Shown in pieces: positions 51,521 through 59,729 of a DNA stretch of 64,000 bases (the stretch's first letter is position 1; every line of letters begins with the position of its first letter). The position numbers and the translations under genes are program-made. The stretch is from CAZAYY01 sp964489525 (GTDB lineage Bacteria > Chloroflexota > Anaerolineae > Anaerolineales > JABWBV01). The DNA is taken from positions 7,724 to 71,723 of the forward strand of contig CAZAYY010000020.1 in assembly GCA_964489525.1 (NCBI GenBank). Direction: 5' to 3'. Below the pieces are notes generated by a model. That model was not told where the DNA came from, searched no databases, and saw only the letters and a list, made by a program, of their open reading frames with translations.

Positions 51521-51970
51521 ATGGAAGAAGTGTTGGTGCTGAAGCTGGATATCCACGGCCAGGAAACCTGGCGCTACCCGGGGTGGGTGTTGGAGCGTAT
51601 GCCGGAATATGTGCGATTGGAGGCGTTTTTTAACCGGGAAGATATGCCCTTTCACGGTGTGCTGCTTAAGCAGGGTGACCGGTTTGTGGAGACGTTTTAT
51701 ACGGATCGCTGGTATAACGTTTTTGCCATCCACGACCGGGATGATGGCGGCTTAAAAGGCTGGTACTGCAACATTGGCACGCCGGCCCTGGTGGAGAATG
51801 GGGTGGTTTCGTACCGCGACCTGGCAATTGATTTGCTGGTTTACCCGGATGGCCGCCAGTTGGTTTTGGATATGGATGAATTTGAAGCGTTGGAATTAGA
51901 CGAAAACCAGCGCGCCCAGGCTTTGGACGCGCTGGCTGAACTTCGAGGGTGGTTTCGCAGCCCGGAGTAA
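51521..51970 (+). CDS. DUF402 family nucleotide phosphatase-like protein
   Basis: Start taken at ATG 51521, which has GGAG 5 bases upstream; ATG 51479, touching the upstream stop, is possible and adds 14 residues. The 149-residue product has the DUF402 pattern: a beta-barrel with RWYNVFAIHDRDDGGLKGWY, CNIGTPALVENG, DLAIDLLVYPDGR and DMDEFEALE, whose Asp/Glu residues bind metal in Sav0303- and FomD-like nucleoside diphosphatases. It is placed after a lipoprotein, probably by operon alone. Confidence 0.82.
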   Translation: MEEVLVLKLDIHGQETWRYPGWVLERMPEYVRLEAFFNREDMPFHGVLLKQGDRFVETFYTDRWYNVFAIHDRDDGGLKGWYCNIGTPALVENGVVSYRDLAIDLLVYPDGRQLVLDMDEFEALELDENQRAQALDALAELRGWFRSPE

Positions 51971-51976
51971 ACGGGT

Positions 51977-52483
51977 TTAGCCAAGCAGCAGCGGCATGGC
52001 AATCGCCGAAATGCTGTTTAATGCTTCAATGATAAAGTCACCTGAAAACCAGAGGACAAGCATTATGCCGATGCAGCAGCAGCACAAAATCAACAGTAGG
52101 GCAACCCCCAGAATCCACCAGATAGTGTTGTCTTTCTTGGTGGGTGCGGCAGGGCTGGCGTAGCTGGGTGGGGGTGCAGCGGCAGCCTGAACCTCCACCG
52201 GGGTTTCGATCACAGGGGAGGGAATTTCGCCCATGTCTGGCATGACCACCACTTCCGGCTCTGCGAAACGCACGGGTTCTTCCGCGACGGGTTCGGTTGG
52301 AACCAAAGCCGGTGCTTCTACCACTGGCGCAGCCTGAACGGGAGCGGGTTCTTCTTCCGGGGCGGCAGGGGGCAGGTTGATAACAGTTGCGTCTGCAGGG
52401 GGTTCAACCGGAGCTTCTTTGGTCTTTTTGGTTTCGTTTTCTTCGCCTAAGGGATCTGGGATTTCAATTTCGTCGGTCATCAT
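51977..52483 (-). CDS. Acidic Pro-rich protein with a Cys-rich membrane span
   Basis: A 168-residue protein with no known domain. Residues 1-118 are disordered, rich in Pro, Glu, Ala and Val with repeats of APxxEP type. A single span at about 125-150 contains four consecutive Cys (LLLILCCCCIGIMLVLWF), followed by a short extracytoplasmic end. The Cys tetrad could be palmitoylation-like or metal/redox-linked, but nothing proves it. It precedes a DUF4190 gene on the same strand with a 71-base gap. The next Met (second residue) is an equal start. Confidence 0.6.
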   Translation of the reverse strand: MMTDEIEIPDPLGEENETKKTKEAPVEPPADATVINLPPAAPEEEPAPVQAAPVVEAPALVPTEPVAEEPVRFAEPEVVVMPDMGEIPSPVIETPVEVQAAAAPPPSYASPAAPTKKDNTIWWILGVALLLILCCCCIGIMLVLWFSGDFIIEALNSISAIAMPLLLG

Positions 52484-52554
52484 ATTCTCCGTTTGATTAC
52501 ATTTATCCTATTGTATCTTAATTTAACCCGTGTTTGCCAGTTTTAATCGGACCG

Positions 52555-52905
52555 TTATAAAACCAGGCTGATCAGTGGGATGGTTGCGGAGGCGTTAATG
52601 GCCCCCAGGATAATCAGCCCAATCAGGCCCGCAAGCATGCAGATTGCCAGAACGGTGAGCACGATAGCCAGGTAGCCCAAAATCAGGCCAGCGGTGGCAA
52701 AAGCGCCTCCCGTCATTCGTCCGGATGCGTCCGAAATTTCTTTTTTTGCCAGGTGCCCCGTGACGATGGCGATTATCGAGCCAAAGAAGGGCAGCAAGGT
52801 GAAGCCCAAAATGCCCATGGTCAGGCTGATAATGGACATGATGCTCAATGGATAATCTTGGGCAGGTTTGGAAGATTCGTAGGAAGAAATAGGGTCGGTC
52901 ATCAA
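52555..52905 (-). CDS. DUF4190 membrane protein
   Basis: A 116-residue protein with two to three spans and the DUF4190 motif IISLTMGILGFTLLPFFGS, then IVTGHLAKKEI and a Gly-rich GGAFATAGLILGYLAIVL segment. The family is widespread and of unknown function. It lies 15 bases after the DUF4126 gene on the minus strand and is likely cotranscribed. A Gly-Arg-Met region (ASGRMTGGA) is conserved in the family. Confidence 0.8.
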   Translation of the reverse strand: MMTDPISSYESSKPAQDYPLSIMSIISLTMGILGFTLLPFFGSIIAIVTGHLAKKEISDASGRMTGGAFATAGLILGYLAIVLTVLAICMLAGLIGLIILGAINASATIPLISLVL

Positions 52906-52920
52906 ATACCTCCGGATATA

Positions 52921-53493
52921 TTACAGACTGGCTGCTCTTTTTTTGCGGCGCCGCAGCAGCACCCAGGCCATGAAAAGAAGGAACACTGCCCCAACCAGGC
53001 CTACCAATATGGGCAGCACCACCGATAGAAACGAGACGATCGTGGAGATCACATCTTCCAGAATGCTGACCGGCGTGTTGGCCACACCCCCTGTGGCTGC
53101 TGTAACTGCCGGGCGAAAAACTGCCGACTTGGCTGCGTGAACGCCGCCCGCCACCAACAACCCCATGACCATCGCGAAGACCGGGTTTACCTCACCCACA
53201 ACCCCAGACCCGGCGGCAAAGGCCACCGCTCCGGCAGCCGGGCGCACCAGGGTTTGGATTAAGTCGTTGACGTGATTGACCGCGGGGACTTTATCCGCAA
53301 AAAACTCGATGATGGACAGCACCACCAGCAGCCCAATCACCCAGGGGCTGGTCAGTCCATCCCAAGGTTCGTTGAGTTTGATGAGTTCTGTAAACCGGGC
53401 CAGCAAGGCAACCACCAAAAGGGGGATATACGCGTTCAGGCCAGCACTGGCAGAAAGTCCAAAAGCGGCAAACAAACCCGAAATAATATCCAT
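52921..53493 (-). CDS. DUF4126 membrane protein
   Basis: Start taken at the Met encoded at 53491-53493 (MDIISGLFAAFGLSASAGLN), with ACGAGGTG upstream; 190 residues. It has five or so spans, the family motif SASAGLNAYIPLLVVALLAR and IEFFADKVPAVNHVNDL, and a basic C terminus (RRRKKRAASL). DUF4126 proteins are common in bacteria and archaea with no known role. It lies behind a promoter with an ECF-like -35 and precedes the DUF4190 gene. Confidence 0.82.
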   Translation of the reverse strand: MDIISGLFAAFGLSASAGLNAYIPLLVVALLARFTELIKLNEPWDGLTSPWVIGLLVVLSIIEFFADKVPAVNHVNDLIQTLVRPAAGAVAFAAGSGVVGEVNPVFAMVMGLLVAGGVHAAKSAVFRPAVTAATGGVANTPVSILEDVISTIVSFLSVVLPILVGLVGAVFLLFMAWVLLRRRKKRAASL

Positions 53494-53510
53494 CGTCACC
53501 TCGTTTTGTT

Positions 53511-53541
53511 TATTATACGGCTCGACCCAACAGAAGTTGCA
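53511..53541 (-). promoter_or_regulatory. Promoter of the DUF4126 gene, ECF-like
   Basis: On the minus strand TGCAACTT (53541-53534) is followed after 15 bases by GTATAATA (53518-53511), the same pair of motifs as in the ECF sigma promoter (16-base spacing there). TATAAT would also serve the main sigma factor. The gap 53494-53769 holds no gene. Confidence 0.45.
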
Positions 53542-53769
53542 AAAATGATTTCCCGGATCAGGGAAATTGCACCAAATTCTAATAACCAGAAAAAACCGCC
53601 GAATTTCGATTTGCCATCTAAACTTAGGCACAATTGCCCTTTTGCCCAGATATCGGCAGAATCTTTAAGCGTTATGGTATGGGAAAATTAATGACCCTCT
53701 CTGAACACTTCTCCAGATTCCCATTCCCCTTCAATTTTCCTGACCAGGGGATGGGGAAGCACAAGGAGA

Positions 53770-54579
53770 TTATAAGAAAATATGAAACCCTTCCCAGGTG
53801 CCGGTCAGCCAGAAGCGCACGGCGTCTAAGATGCCCACCTGGACAAAAGCCAGCCCCAACCCGACCACCCAGGCGGTCAGCAGGTCGCGATAGCGCTGGG
53901 CCTGGTTGTCGGTGCGGGTGATGGTCAGCCAGAAGATGGTGAAGATGAGGGAGAGAATCAGCAAAGCCCCGGCCGCACTGAGCAGCGTGAGCGGGTAGAG
54001 CAGCAGCGGGTTTTCGCTGAGCACCAGCAGCCCGGCCAGCCCATTGACTGCCACCAGGCCCAGCAGCCCCCTGGCATCCGGCAGCACAGCGCCTGGGGGC
54101 GGCGACTGCCAGGCCACCTGGTTGAACCCGATGAACACCACGCTGCCAATGGCCATGCCGAACCCCAGCCCGGTGATGAGCCGCAGGGTGTTGTTGGGCT
54201 CGTACAAGTTGGGGAAGCCGGGAATGAGCGCAGCCAGCGAGTTGGCGCCGTCAAAACCCCAGGTGAGGAACATGGCTCCCAGGATGCCCATCACCCATTG
54301 GGGGGGCAGTTCGGCGCTTTTCCCATACTTCCAATACAGGTAGAGCAGGGTGAAGAAAACCCCCAGGTACTGCCCGGTGCAGCGGGCGCACATGGCAATT
54401 TGGCGTTCGCCAAGCATAAATGACCGTTCAGCAATCCGGTGGCAGATGGCGTAGCCAACCGCATCGGCCTTGCCCAGTAAACCCGGCGGGGTGTAGATCA
54501 GCCAGGTTACCAAAAAAATGCCCAGTCCCAGGGCGCCCAGTGCGTAGAGAATCCGGCGTTGTTTTTCAGAAATGTTCAT
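53770..54579 (-). CDS. DUF2085 membrane protein
   Basis: A 269-residue protein with seven to eight spans and the Cys/His motif of DUF2085: ICHRIAERSF followed by MCARCTGQYLGV (residues about 45-75). The Cys-x2-Cys and His-Arg pair may bind metal. The family is of unknown function and occurs widely in Chloroflexota and Firmicutes. It stands alone between a DUF4126 unit and a PAP2 unit. Confidence 0.82.
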   Translation of the reverse strand: MNISEKQRRILYALGALGLGIFLVTWLIYTPPGLLGKADAVGYAICHRIAERSFMLGERQIAMCARCTGQYLGVFFTLLYLYWKYGKSAELPPQWVMGILGAMFLTWGFDGANSLAALIPGFPNLYEPNNTLRLITGLGFGMAIGSVVFIGFNQVAWQSPPPGAVLPDARGLLGLVAVNGLAGLLVLSENPLLLYPLTLLSAAGALLILSLIFTIFWLTITRTDNQAQRYRDLLTAWVVGLGLAFVQVGILDAVRFWLTGTWEGFHIFL

Positions 54580-54600
54580 TGTGAAATTATAATGCTTTTT

Positions 54601-54642
54601 GGAGCCAGGAGCCAGGAGCCAGGAGCCAGGAGCTGGGAGCTG
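54601..54642. repeat. Six tandem 7-bp units
   Basis: GGAGCCA is repeated four times in a row and then GGAGCTG twice (54601-54642), just upstream of the DUF2085 start. Slippage would change its length. It is not in a coding frame of a gene I support. Confidence 0.85.
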
Positions 54643-54690
54643 GGAGAGGTGCAGTAATTAATGGTCAGGATAATCCGTTCTCTGAATTAG

Positions 54691-54719
54691 TTGACTGTCT
54701 CCTCAAGGGTGACAGTCAA
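54691..54719. terminator. Hairpin between the PAP2 and DUF2085 genes
   Basis: TTGACTGTC (54691-54699) pairs with GACAGTCAA (54711-54719), an 11-base loop. CTTTCTTCC follows on the plus strand; no T run follows on the minus strand, where the upstream gene would need it, so its role is doubtful. Confidence 0.4.
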
Positions 54720-54808
54720 CTTTCTTCCTCCCATGTAGTCACAGTTTCAACCGTGCTCCCTCATCCGCCTGGTAGGGGTGGGTGAAACCATTATAGAACT
54801 GCGCAATT

Positions 54809-55333
54809 CTACCAGCCGATTCCCTGGAAAAGCGACAGGCAGATAAACCCTAACCCAATTCCTAAAATCACACCGCCGAGGACATCGAGCACATAATGAA
54901 CCCCCATCGCTACCCTGGCAAGGGCTACCAGTGGCGCCCAAACGAGTAAAACCAGGCCGAACCACAGCGGTGCAGCGCCCAACCCAACCACAACCAGCAT
55001 TGCAGCTCTGGCCGCGTGGCCTGAGGGGAAAGAATGCGGGTCGGTTTTGCGGTAAATTTCGCCCCATTCCCCCTGGGGGCGGCGGCGGCGAATGGTGAAT
55101 TTCATGACCATGACCACCAACCCTGTCACCAGGATGCTGAACAGCATCACCTGGGCGCTGGTTTTCCAGGCGGGTGTGCCCAATCCCCAAACCAGCAGCA
55201 GCCCGGCTAACCAGAACCACGAATCGCCGGAATGGGCAAAAAAGGCGGCTGCGGTGCGCAGCGGCCCAGGCGACCCGGCCACATGCAGTTTTTGGCTCAG
55301 GACAGCATCAAGCTTGAGTAAACGGGCAATCAT
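54809..55333 (-). CDS. PAP2-family phosphatase
   Basis: A 174-residue membrane phosphatase with four to five spans. The three PAP2 motifs are present: KFTIRRRRPQ, PSGHAARAAM (His) and ARVAMGVHYVLDVLGG (Arg/His). Substrates in the family are undecaprenyl diphosphate, phosphatidic acid or phosphatidylglycerophosphate. Its start overlaps the nucleotidyltransferase stop by 4 bases, so the two may act together in lipid-linked or polar-head synthesis. Confidence 0.85.
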   Translation of the reverse strand: MIARLLKLDAVLSQKLHVAGSPGPLRTAAAFFAHSGDSWFWLAGLLLVWGLGTPAWKTSAQVMLFSILVTGLVVMVMKFTIRRRRPQGEWGEIYRKTDPHSFPSGHAARAAMLVVVGLGAAPLWFGLVLLVWAPLVALARVAMGVHYVLDVLGGVILGIGLGFICLSLFQGIGW

Positions 55334-56112
55334 CCGCGAGCAGTACGGCGAGAGAGGTCGGCGCTCAACATTTCCAGCTGGTGGGGCTTGTCAATGTCCA
55401 TTCCCAGCTCGGCATGCGGGGAGATAAGCGCCCTGGCGGTAACTTTGAGCGCTTTGGCGGCCCGTTGGGCGAGATTATCCAGTGTGATTTGGCGAAACAG
55501 CAGCAGGAGCAGTGTGCCAAATCCGATGATCGAAGCCTGCTTGAGGACGTTTTTGCGGGCTTCAATCAGGCTGCGGAGCATATCGCCCTTGTTGGTGGTA
55601 ATCAGGTGGGCGCGAAAGGCGTTCATATCCCCGCCGCACAGTTCAATGTCTTTTAATTTTGTGTAGGTGCGTTTCGAACCTGGGAAGCGGCTTTCCATCA
55701 TTTCTCGCCCGACCACGGTGTAGTAAATATCCACTTCAGCTTTTTCCACTTCGTGAGCCAGCCAATCCACAGCCTGGGGGGTGAGGGTGGGAATGTCGGA
55801 CGAAACAATCAGCATGATATCGGTAGTCGGGTTGACCTCGATCAATTTTTGCGCTCCGCCGATGATGTTGCTGAGCATGTTGCCCTGGTTAGGCAGGTAG
55901 TACACCGGTTTGTTGGAAACCAGCCCGTTTTCCGGGGCGAGGCCCATAATTACAATGTGTTCTACGGAACTGGCTCCGTTGAGGGCGTCCACCACCCATT
56001 GAATCATCGGTTTGCCAGCAACATCCAGCAGCGCCTTAGGGGAACCCTGGGTGTATGGATAAAGGGGTTCGCCCTCTTTAGGAATGCCTCCGGCGGTGAT
56101 AATGGCGTCCAT
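55330..56112 (-). CDS. NTP transferase domain protein (MobA/CobY-like)
   Basis: A 260-residue protein with the nucleotidyltransferase start MDAIITAGGIPKEGEPLYPY, SPKALLDVAGKPMIQWVVDA, SSDIPTLTPQAVDWL and GGDMNAFRAHL, where the Lys and Asp residues bind substrate and metal. Related enzymes make nucleotide-activated sugars or cobinamide-GDP, and two late hydrophobic stretches (SIIGFGTLLLLLFRQ) suggest membrane contact. Its start is one base from the 56114 gene. Candidate role is head-group transfer with PAP2. Confidence 0.75.
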   Translation of the reverse strand: MDAIITAGGIPKEGEPLYPYTQGSPKALLDVAGKPMIQWVVDALNGASSVEHIVIMGLAPENGLVSNKPVYYLPNQGNMLSNIIGGAQKLIEVNPTTDIMLIVSSDIPTLTPQAVDWLAHEVEKAEVDIYYTVVGREMMESRFPGSKRTYTKLKDIELCGGDMNAFRAHLITTNKGDMLRSLIEARKNVLKQASIIGFGTLLLLLFRQITLDNLAQRAAKALKVTARALISPHAELGMDIDKPHQLEMLSADLSRRTARG

Positions 56113-56113
56113 A

Positions 56114-57013
56114 TTAGTTTAACTCCTGAAGCTGGGGTTCAAGTTTTAATTGGTCTAACAAGGTGTTTAACTCGGGGTGGGTCAACACCCGGCCTTTGCC
56201 TGCCGCCGCAACCAGTGCGGCTTCCATCATGTTGGTGCCAAAAGAGCGGCCTTCTAAAACCGGGGTGGTGGTCACCAGGTAGCGAACCCCGGCATTACGG
56301 AACATTTCGATGTCATCCAGGGTGGTTGTGTTGGTGATGATGATTTTGCCTTCCATACGGTCGGGCATGTGCCGGGCAATGTAGTGGCGGTCGCCAGCAA
56401 TCACAGCGGCCCAGTCGTAGTAGTTCTTAAATTTTGGGTCGCGTTTCTCCTGCTTTTCTCCGGTGGGGTAAATCCACTCGAACGGCAGGCGGCCGGCGAT
56501 GGGCATCAGCAAAGCGGCCAACCGCTTCAGCCCGGCTTCGGTTCGCACCGGGATGGGTATCCCCAGCCCGAACATTAAATCTCCAAAAACACATTCATAC
56601 CCGGCATCCAGAAAAGCCTTGGTGGTGCCCCAACGGTCCACCCCGGCAGTGATGAGCACCCGGCGCTGCGGGATGGCCTGGCCAATTTTGCTGTGCATAA
56701 AATCCACCACCCGGTTCTCAAGGGTGTTTTTCAACCCGGCGCCATCTACCACGGGGGTTTGTTTGACATACCTCACCATTTTCTCCACGGAATACAGGCG
56801 GTACCATTTGCCATCCACCAAAATCCCCAGGTCGGCGCCCCCCACGCCAAAGGCATCCACCTTACCATCCAGGTCGCGGTACAGTTCGGCGGCCTTTTCC
56901 ATGTCGCCATCGGTGCCGATGCGTTCAATTTCAATGTCCTGGCCCAAGAGATTGACATGCACTTTTTTATTGCGCTTGGATGAACCAATACTGATGCTGA
57001 CGGCTCTTTTCAT
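56114..57013 (-). CDS. Conserved protein, quinate/shikimate-dehydrogenase-like by annotation habit
   Basis: A 299-residue soluble protein opening MKRAVSISIGSSKRNKKVHV, with GKVDAFGVGGADLGILVDGK, VLITAGVDRWGTTKAFLDAG, MFGLGIPIPVRTEAGLKRLA and a late TTLDDIEMFRNAGVRYLVTT. Related proteins carry the label quinate 5-dehydrogenase in some genomes, but I see no classical NAD-binding Gly motif, so I treat the function as unknown. It lies one base ahead of the nucleotidyltransferase gene and forms a trio with PAP2. Confidence 0.6.
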   Translation of the reverse strand: MKRAVSISIGSSKRNKKVHVNLLGQDIEIERIGTDGDMEKAAELYRDLDGKVDAFGVGGADLGILVDGKWYRLYSVEKMVRYVKQTPVVDGAGLKNTLENRVVDFMHSKIGQAIPQRRVLITAGVDRWGTTKAFLDAGYECVFGDLMFGLGIPIPVRTEAGLKRLAALLMPIAGRLPFEWIYPTGEKQEKRDPKFKNYYDWAAVIAGDRHYIARHMPDRMEGKIIITNTTTLDDIEMFRNAGVRYLVTTTPVLEGRSFGTNMMEAALVAAAGKGRVLTHPELNTLLDQLKLEPQLQELN

Positions 57014-57125
57014 GGGGGCTCCTTTTCTGGGGATTAATTTTACTTTAATATTTTACCAGTTTTCTTGGAATCCGGCTTTTTGCAAGTTTTTATTTTTAAA
57101 ACAATCGGAGGTTTATTTGAGTAAA

Positions 57126-59390
57126 TTATTGGATTAAACCAGGAAGCTTGCTTTTTGACAGCTCGTTTAGAATGGCAAAGACCCTTAAACTATTGCCTGT
57201 TCTAACCACAATCATGTTATGTAATGGACTCAAAACCAAATCCCATGTTTCCCCTAAGAGAAGGTTGTATTTGCTTTCACCAGTATTCGTGTCCCAAAGG
57301 TTCAAATATTTTCCCGCTGAAATTAGAAGCGAACTATCCGTGTTGAATTTGGCGAAGCCAGCACCCCAAGTTTTTTGGGCAGTATCTATCTCAAGGTACA
57401 GGTTTTTATTTTTCACATCCCAAAGATAAAGAACCTGAAAAATATAATTTTCGTCTATTGCGGAGGAAACCAGTAGACTTCCATCGTTGTTAAAGTTTGT
57501 CTCAAAGGCACCTTCAATACCTTGCAACTCAAAAAGGGTTTTATTGGTACTAAAATCTATAACCCGATTTCCTCGCAAAATAATGTTTCCTGTAGGATCA
57601 AATTTTTGGTAACGACCATATAAGTCTTGAATTTTTTTACCGGTTTCCAGATCCCAGTGAATTGACTGCCCATTGCCATAACTAATCATCTGTTGTTTCG
57701 TTGGATGCATCTCCATTCCCGAAAAATCGTAATGAGGTAAGAAGTATTTTTGAGTGCCACTACTCACATCCATGATTCGGAACAGGCTTTGATTATAGTC
57801 TGAGATTACGAGTAATTTTCCGTCAGGGCTGAATTTCATAAACACTTCGCCAAATCTGCCTGAAAATTTGCAAGGGAATTCGGTTATGAGTACACCCTGC
57901 GCATAATCCCAAATCTGGATCGTTGGACTTTCAAGACCTATTAAGTAAGCCACGATAGATTCTGTTGGATGCATGGCTTGTGCATCAGTCCGATTTATAC
58001 CTAGTTGAGATGACTTTATAGGATATTCCGTTTTCCAAACCTGCCCATTATCCGCAACCAGATATTTGCCATCTGGCGAAAAATCAACCCGGTGGATATA
58101 ACCAAAATCTCTGATCTGACGAAGCGAATAAAAATCTCTAGTATCAAAGATAGTCAAACCGTTTTCCCCATAAATTATTAACCAATTGTCATCAGGGCTG
58201 AACGAGAGTATGGAAACTTTAACCCCATATTCAACTTCTCGAACAATCTCCCCGCTAATAATATCCAAAATGATAATTTTATGTTGGCTATTTTGATAAA
58301 CCAGGGTATGATCAGATCGAAATATTCCTGGGGAACCTCGTTCTATATCTGACAGAGTGAGCACTTCTTTCATGCTCTCCAAGTCGTAAACCCGAGCTTT
58401 GTAATAGTCACTTACATAAAGCAGGTTATTGGGTCCAACCACCATTTTAGAACATTGGTTGGAATAATAGTCGTTGTTATCTTCTTTTATATTGGATATG
58501 ATGTTATAGGTTTCCAGACTCCATACTGAAATGGTTTTGCTATAAGTAGAACTTCGACAAGTGATCAAATACTGTCCATCTGGACTGAATTCAAATTGCT
58601 GAAAATAGCCCGGACCTAAATTGAATTTTAAGGGATTAATTTCAAAAGGTTCATTCACATCCAATAAAAATAAATTTTCAATCGAGCGAAAGCCATCCAA
58701 TGAATAAATCGCAATTGTATTCTCATCTGGGCTGAGGGCTATTTTCTCTATTTGCACCGGGTGATTATCGATTATTGTCCGTAAAAGTTCACCGGTTTTT
58801 GCGTCATACAAATTGACGGATGAAATATTTTGGTTATCCCATATGGATTCGCCAGCAATGACCCAAGAATCATCCTTACTTAGTGAACCAACAAACCTTT
58901 CTTGTTTTGTATCAATACTTGTGTATCCCTCCCGATAAAGGGATGGGACCAAATATCTTGATATACCATCTGCAGATAAAACCCTGATTCGGCCACTATC
59001 ATCAGACCATTGGATTTGTAAAGGAAAAAATTTCCCCAGTGGTTCTAATTGTTGTAGCATTGATGCGTTTTCTTTTGTTATTACCTGATACCCTGGTAAT
59101 GGTGTTATTTTTGCCAGCTTATTGGATGGAGTGGGTGTCGCTGCTATTTGTGCGTTGCTGGCAGACAGGGTATTTGTTAAGGTTGTGGTTAATGGATCTG
59201 GCGTACTTGTCAACAAATATTTATATGGTTTCAGGGTGGTGTTTTGAAAAGCAGCAAGAATTCTATGAACATTTATGGGGATGATGGAGTCCAAAATAAC
59301 CATATCTGAGTCCAATCCAACGAAGGACAATTGGATCCAACCGAGCAGAATCAGAATGGTTAGGGATGCCAGTGATGTGCTTTTGTTCAT
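57126..59390 (-). CDS. Secreted WD40-like beta-propeller protein, AT-rich
   Basis: A 754-residue protein. An N-terminal hydrophobic segment (MNKSTSLASLTILILLGWIQ) and a Thr/Ser-rich linker precede about twelve WD40/PQQ-type blades with repeated FSPDGQYLI, FSPDDNWLI and FSPDGKYLV. No enzymatic motif is seen; it would be a surface binding protein. The gene is clearly AT-richer than its neighbours and uses AAA, AAT, TTA and ATT codons freely, suggesting recent acquisition. It has no partner gene. Confidence 0.75.
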   Translation of the reverse strand: MNKSTSLASLTILILLGWIQLSFVGLDSDMVILDSIIPINVHRILAAFQNTTLKPYKYLLTSTPDPLTTTLTNTLSASNAQIAATPTPSNKLAKITPLPGYQVITKENASMLQQLEPLGKFFPLQIQWSDDSGRIRVLSADGISRYLVPSLYREGYTSIDTKQERFVGSLSKDDSWVIAGESIWDNQNISSVNLYDAKTGELLRTIIDNHPVQIEKIALSPDENTIAIYSLDGFRSIENLFLLDVNEPFEINPLKFNLGPGYFQQFEFSPDGQYLITCRSSTYSKTISVWSLETYNIISNIKEDNNDYYSNQCSKMVVGPNNLLYVSDYYKARVYDLESMKEVLTLSDIERGSPGIFRSDHTLVYQNSQHKIIILDIISGEIVREVEYGVKVSILSFSPDDNWLIIYGENGLTIFDTRDFYSLRQIRDFGYIHRVDFSPDGKYLVADNGQVWKTEYPIKSSQLGINRTDAQAMHPTESIVAYLIGLESPTIQIWDYAQGVLITEFPCKFSGRFGEVFMKFSPDGKLLVISDYNQSLFRIMDVSSGTQKYFLPHYDFSGMEMHPTKQQMISYGNGQSIHWDLETGKKIQDLYGRYQKFDPTGNIILRGNRVIDFSTNKTLFELQGIEGAFETNFNNDGSLLVSSAIDENYIFQVLYLWDVKNKNLYLEIDTAQKTWGAGFAKFNTDSSLLISAGKYLNLWDTNTGESKYNLLLGETWDLVLSPLHNMIVVRTGNSLRVFAILNELSKSKLPGLIQ

Positions 59391-59671
59391 ATGGTAACTT
59401 CTTGCTTAGTTTATCTGAATTTGGAACGGCATTCTGCTTTTCCAAGCCGTCAAAAACGCATTTGAATTTATTATAGGGCAATTTTCAAAGGTATGTGGGT
59501 TATACCATGTGGTTTTTTCGAAAATTCATCTAATACCGGGTCAGGTAAAGGGTAGAGTTTTGTCGCAACACACAGAATCCATGGATAAGGACATTCACCG
59601 ACGTACTACAAACTTTCATGATACTGGGACCAGAGGTCTCTCCCTTACCCGCTGGCGTTTTTTTGGGCAAC
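59391..59671. other. Intergenic region before ilvE
   Basis: The 339-base gap 59391-59729 is AT-rich at its left end, like the propeller gene. It contains the ilvE promoter at its right end. No regulatory RNA such as a T-box was recognised, and the short frames here lack support. Confidence 0.5.
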
Positions 59672-59700
59672 TTGACGCACCATCTAACACAGGCTACAAT
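59672..59700 (+). promoter_or_regulatory. Promoter of ilvE
   Basis: TTGACG at 59672-59677 (5/6) and TACAAT at 59695-59700 (5/6) are 17 bases apart, 30 bases before the ATG at 59730. A CCAAGGAGGC ribosome binding site lies between promoter and start. Confidence 0.75.
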
Positions 59701-59729
59701 CCAACTACGATCATTCCAAGGAGGCAGCC

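Noticed and set aside
56114..57013. Confident call as quinate dehydrogenase
   Set aside because: The classical Gly-rich NAD motif and shikimate-site Lys/Asp are not seen; only the annotation habit of relatives supports it.
59391..59729. T-box or other riboswitch upstream of ilvE
   Set aside because: No T-box consensus or specifier loop could be found; the promoter lies only 30 bases from the start, leaving no room for a long leader.
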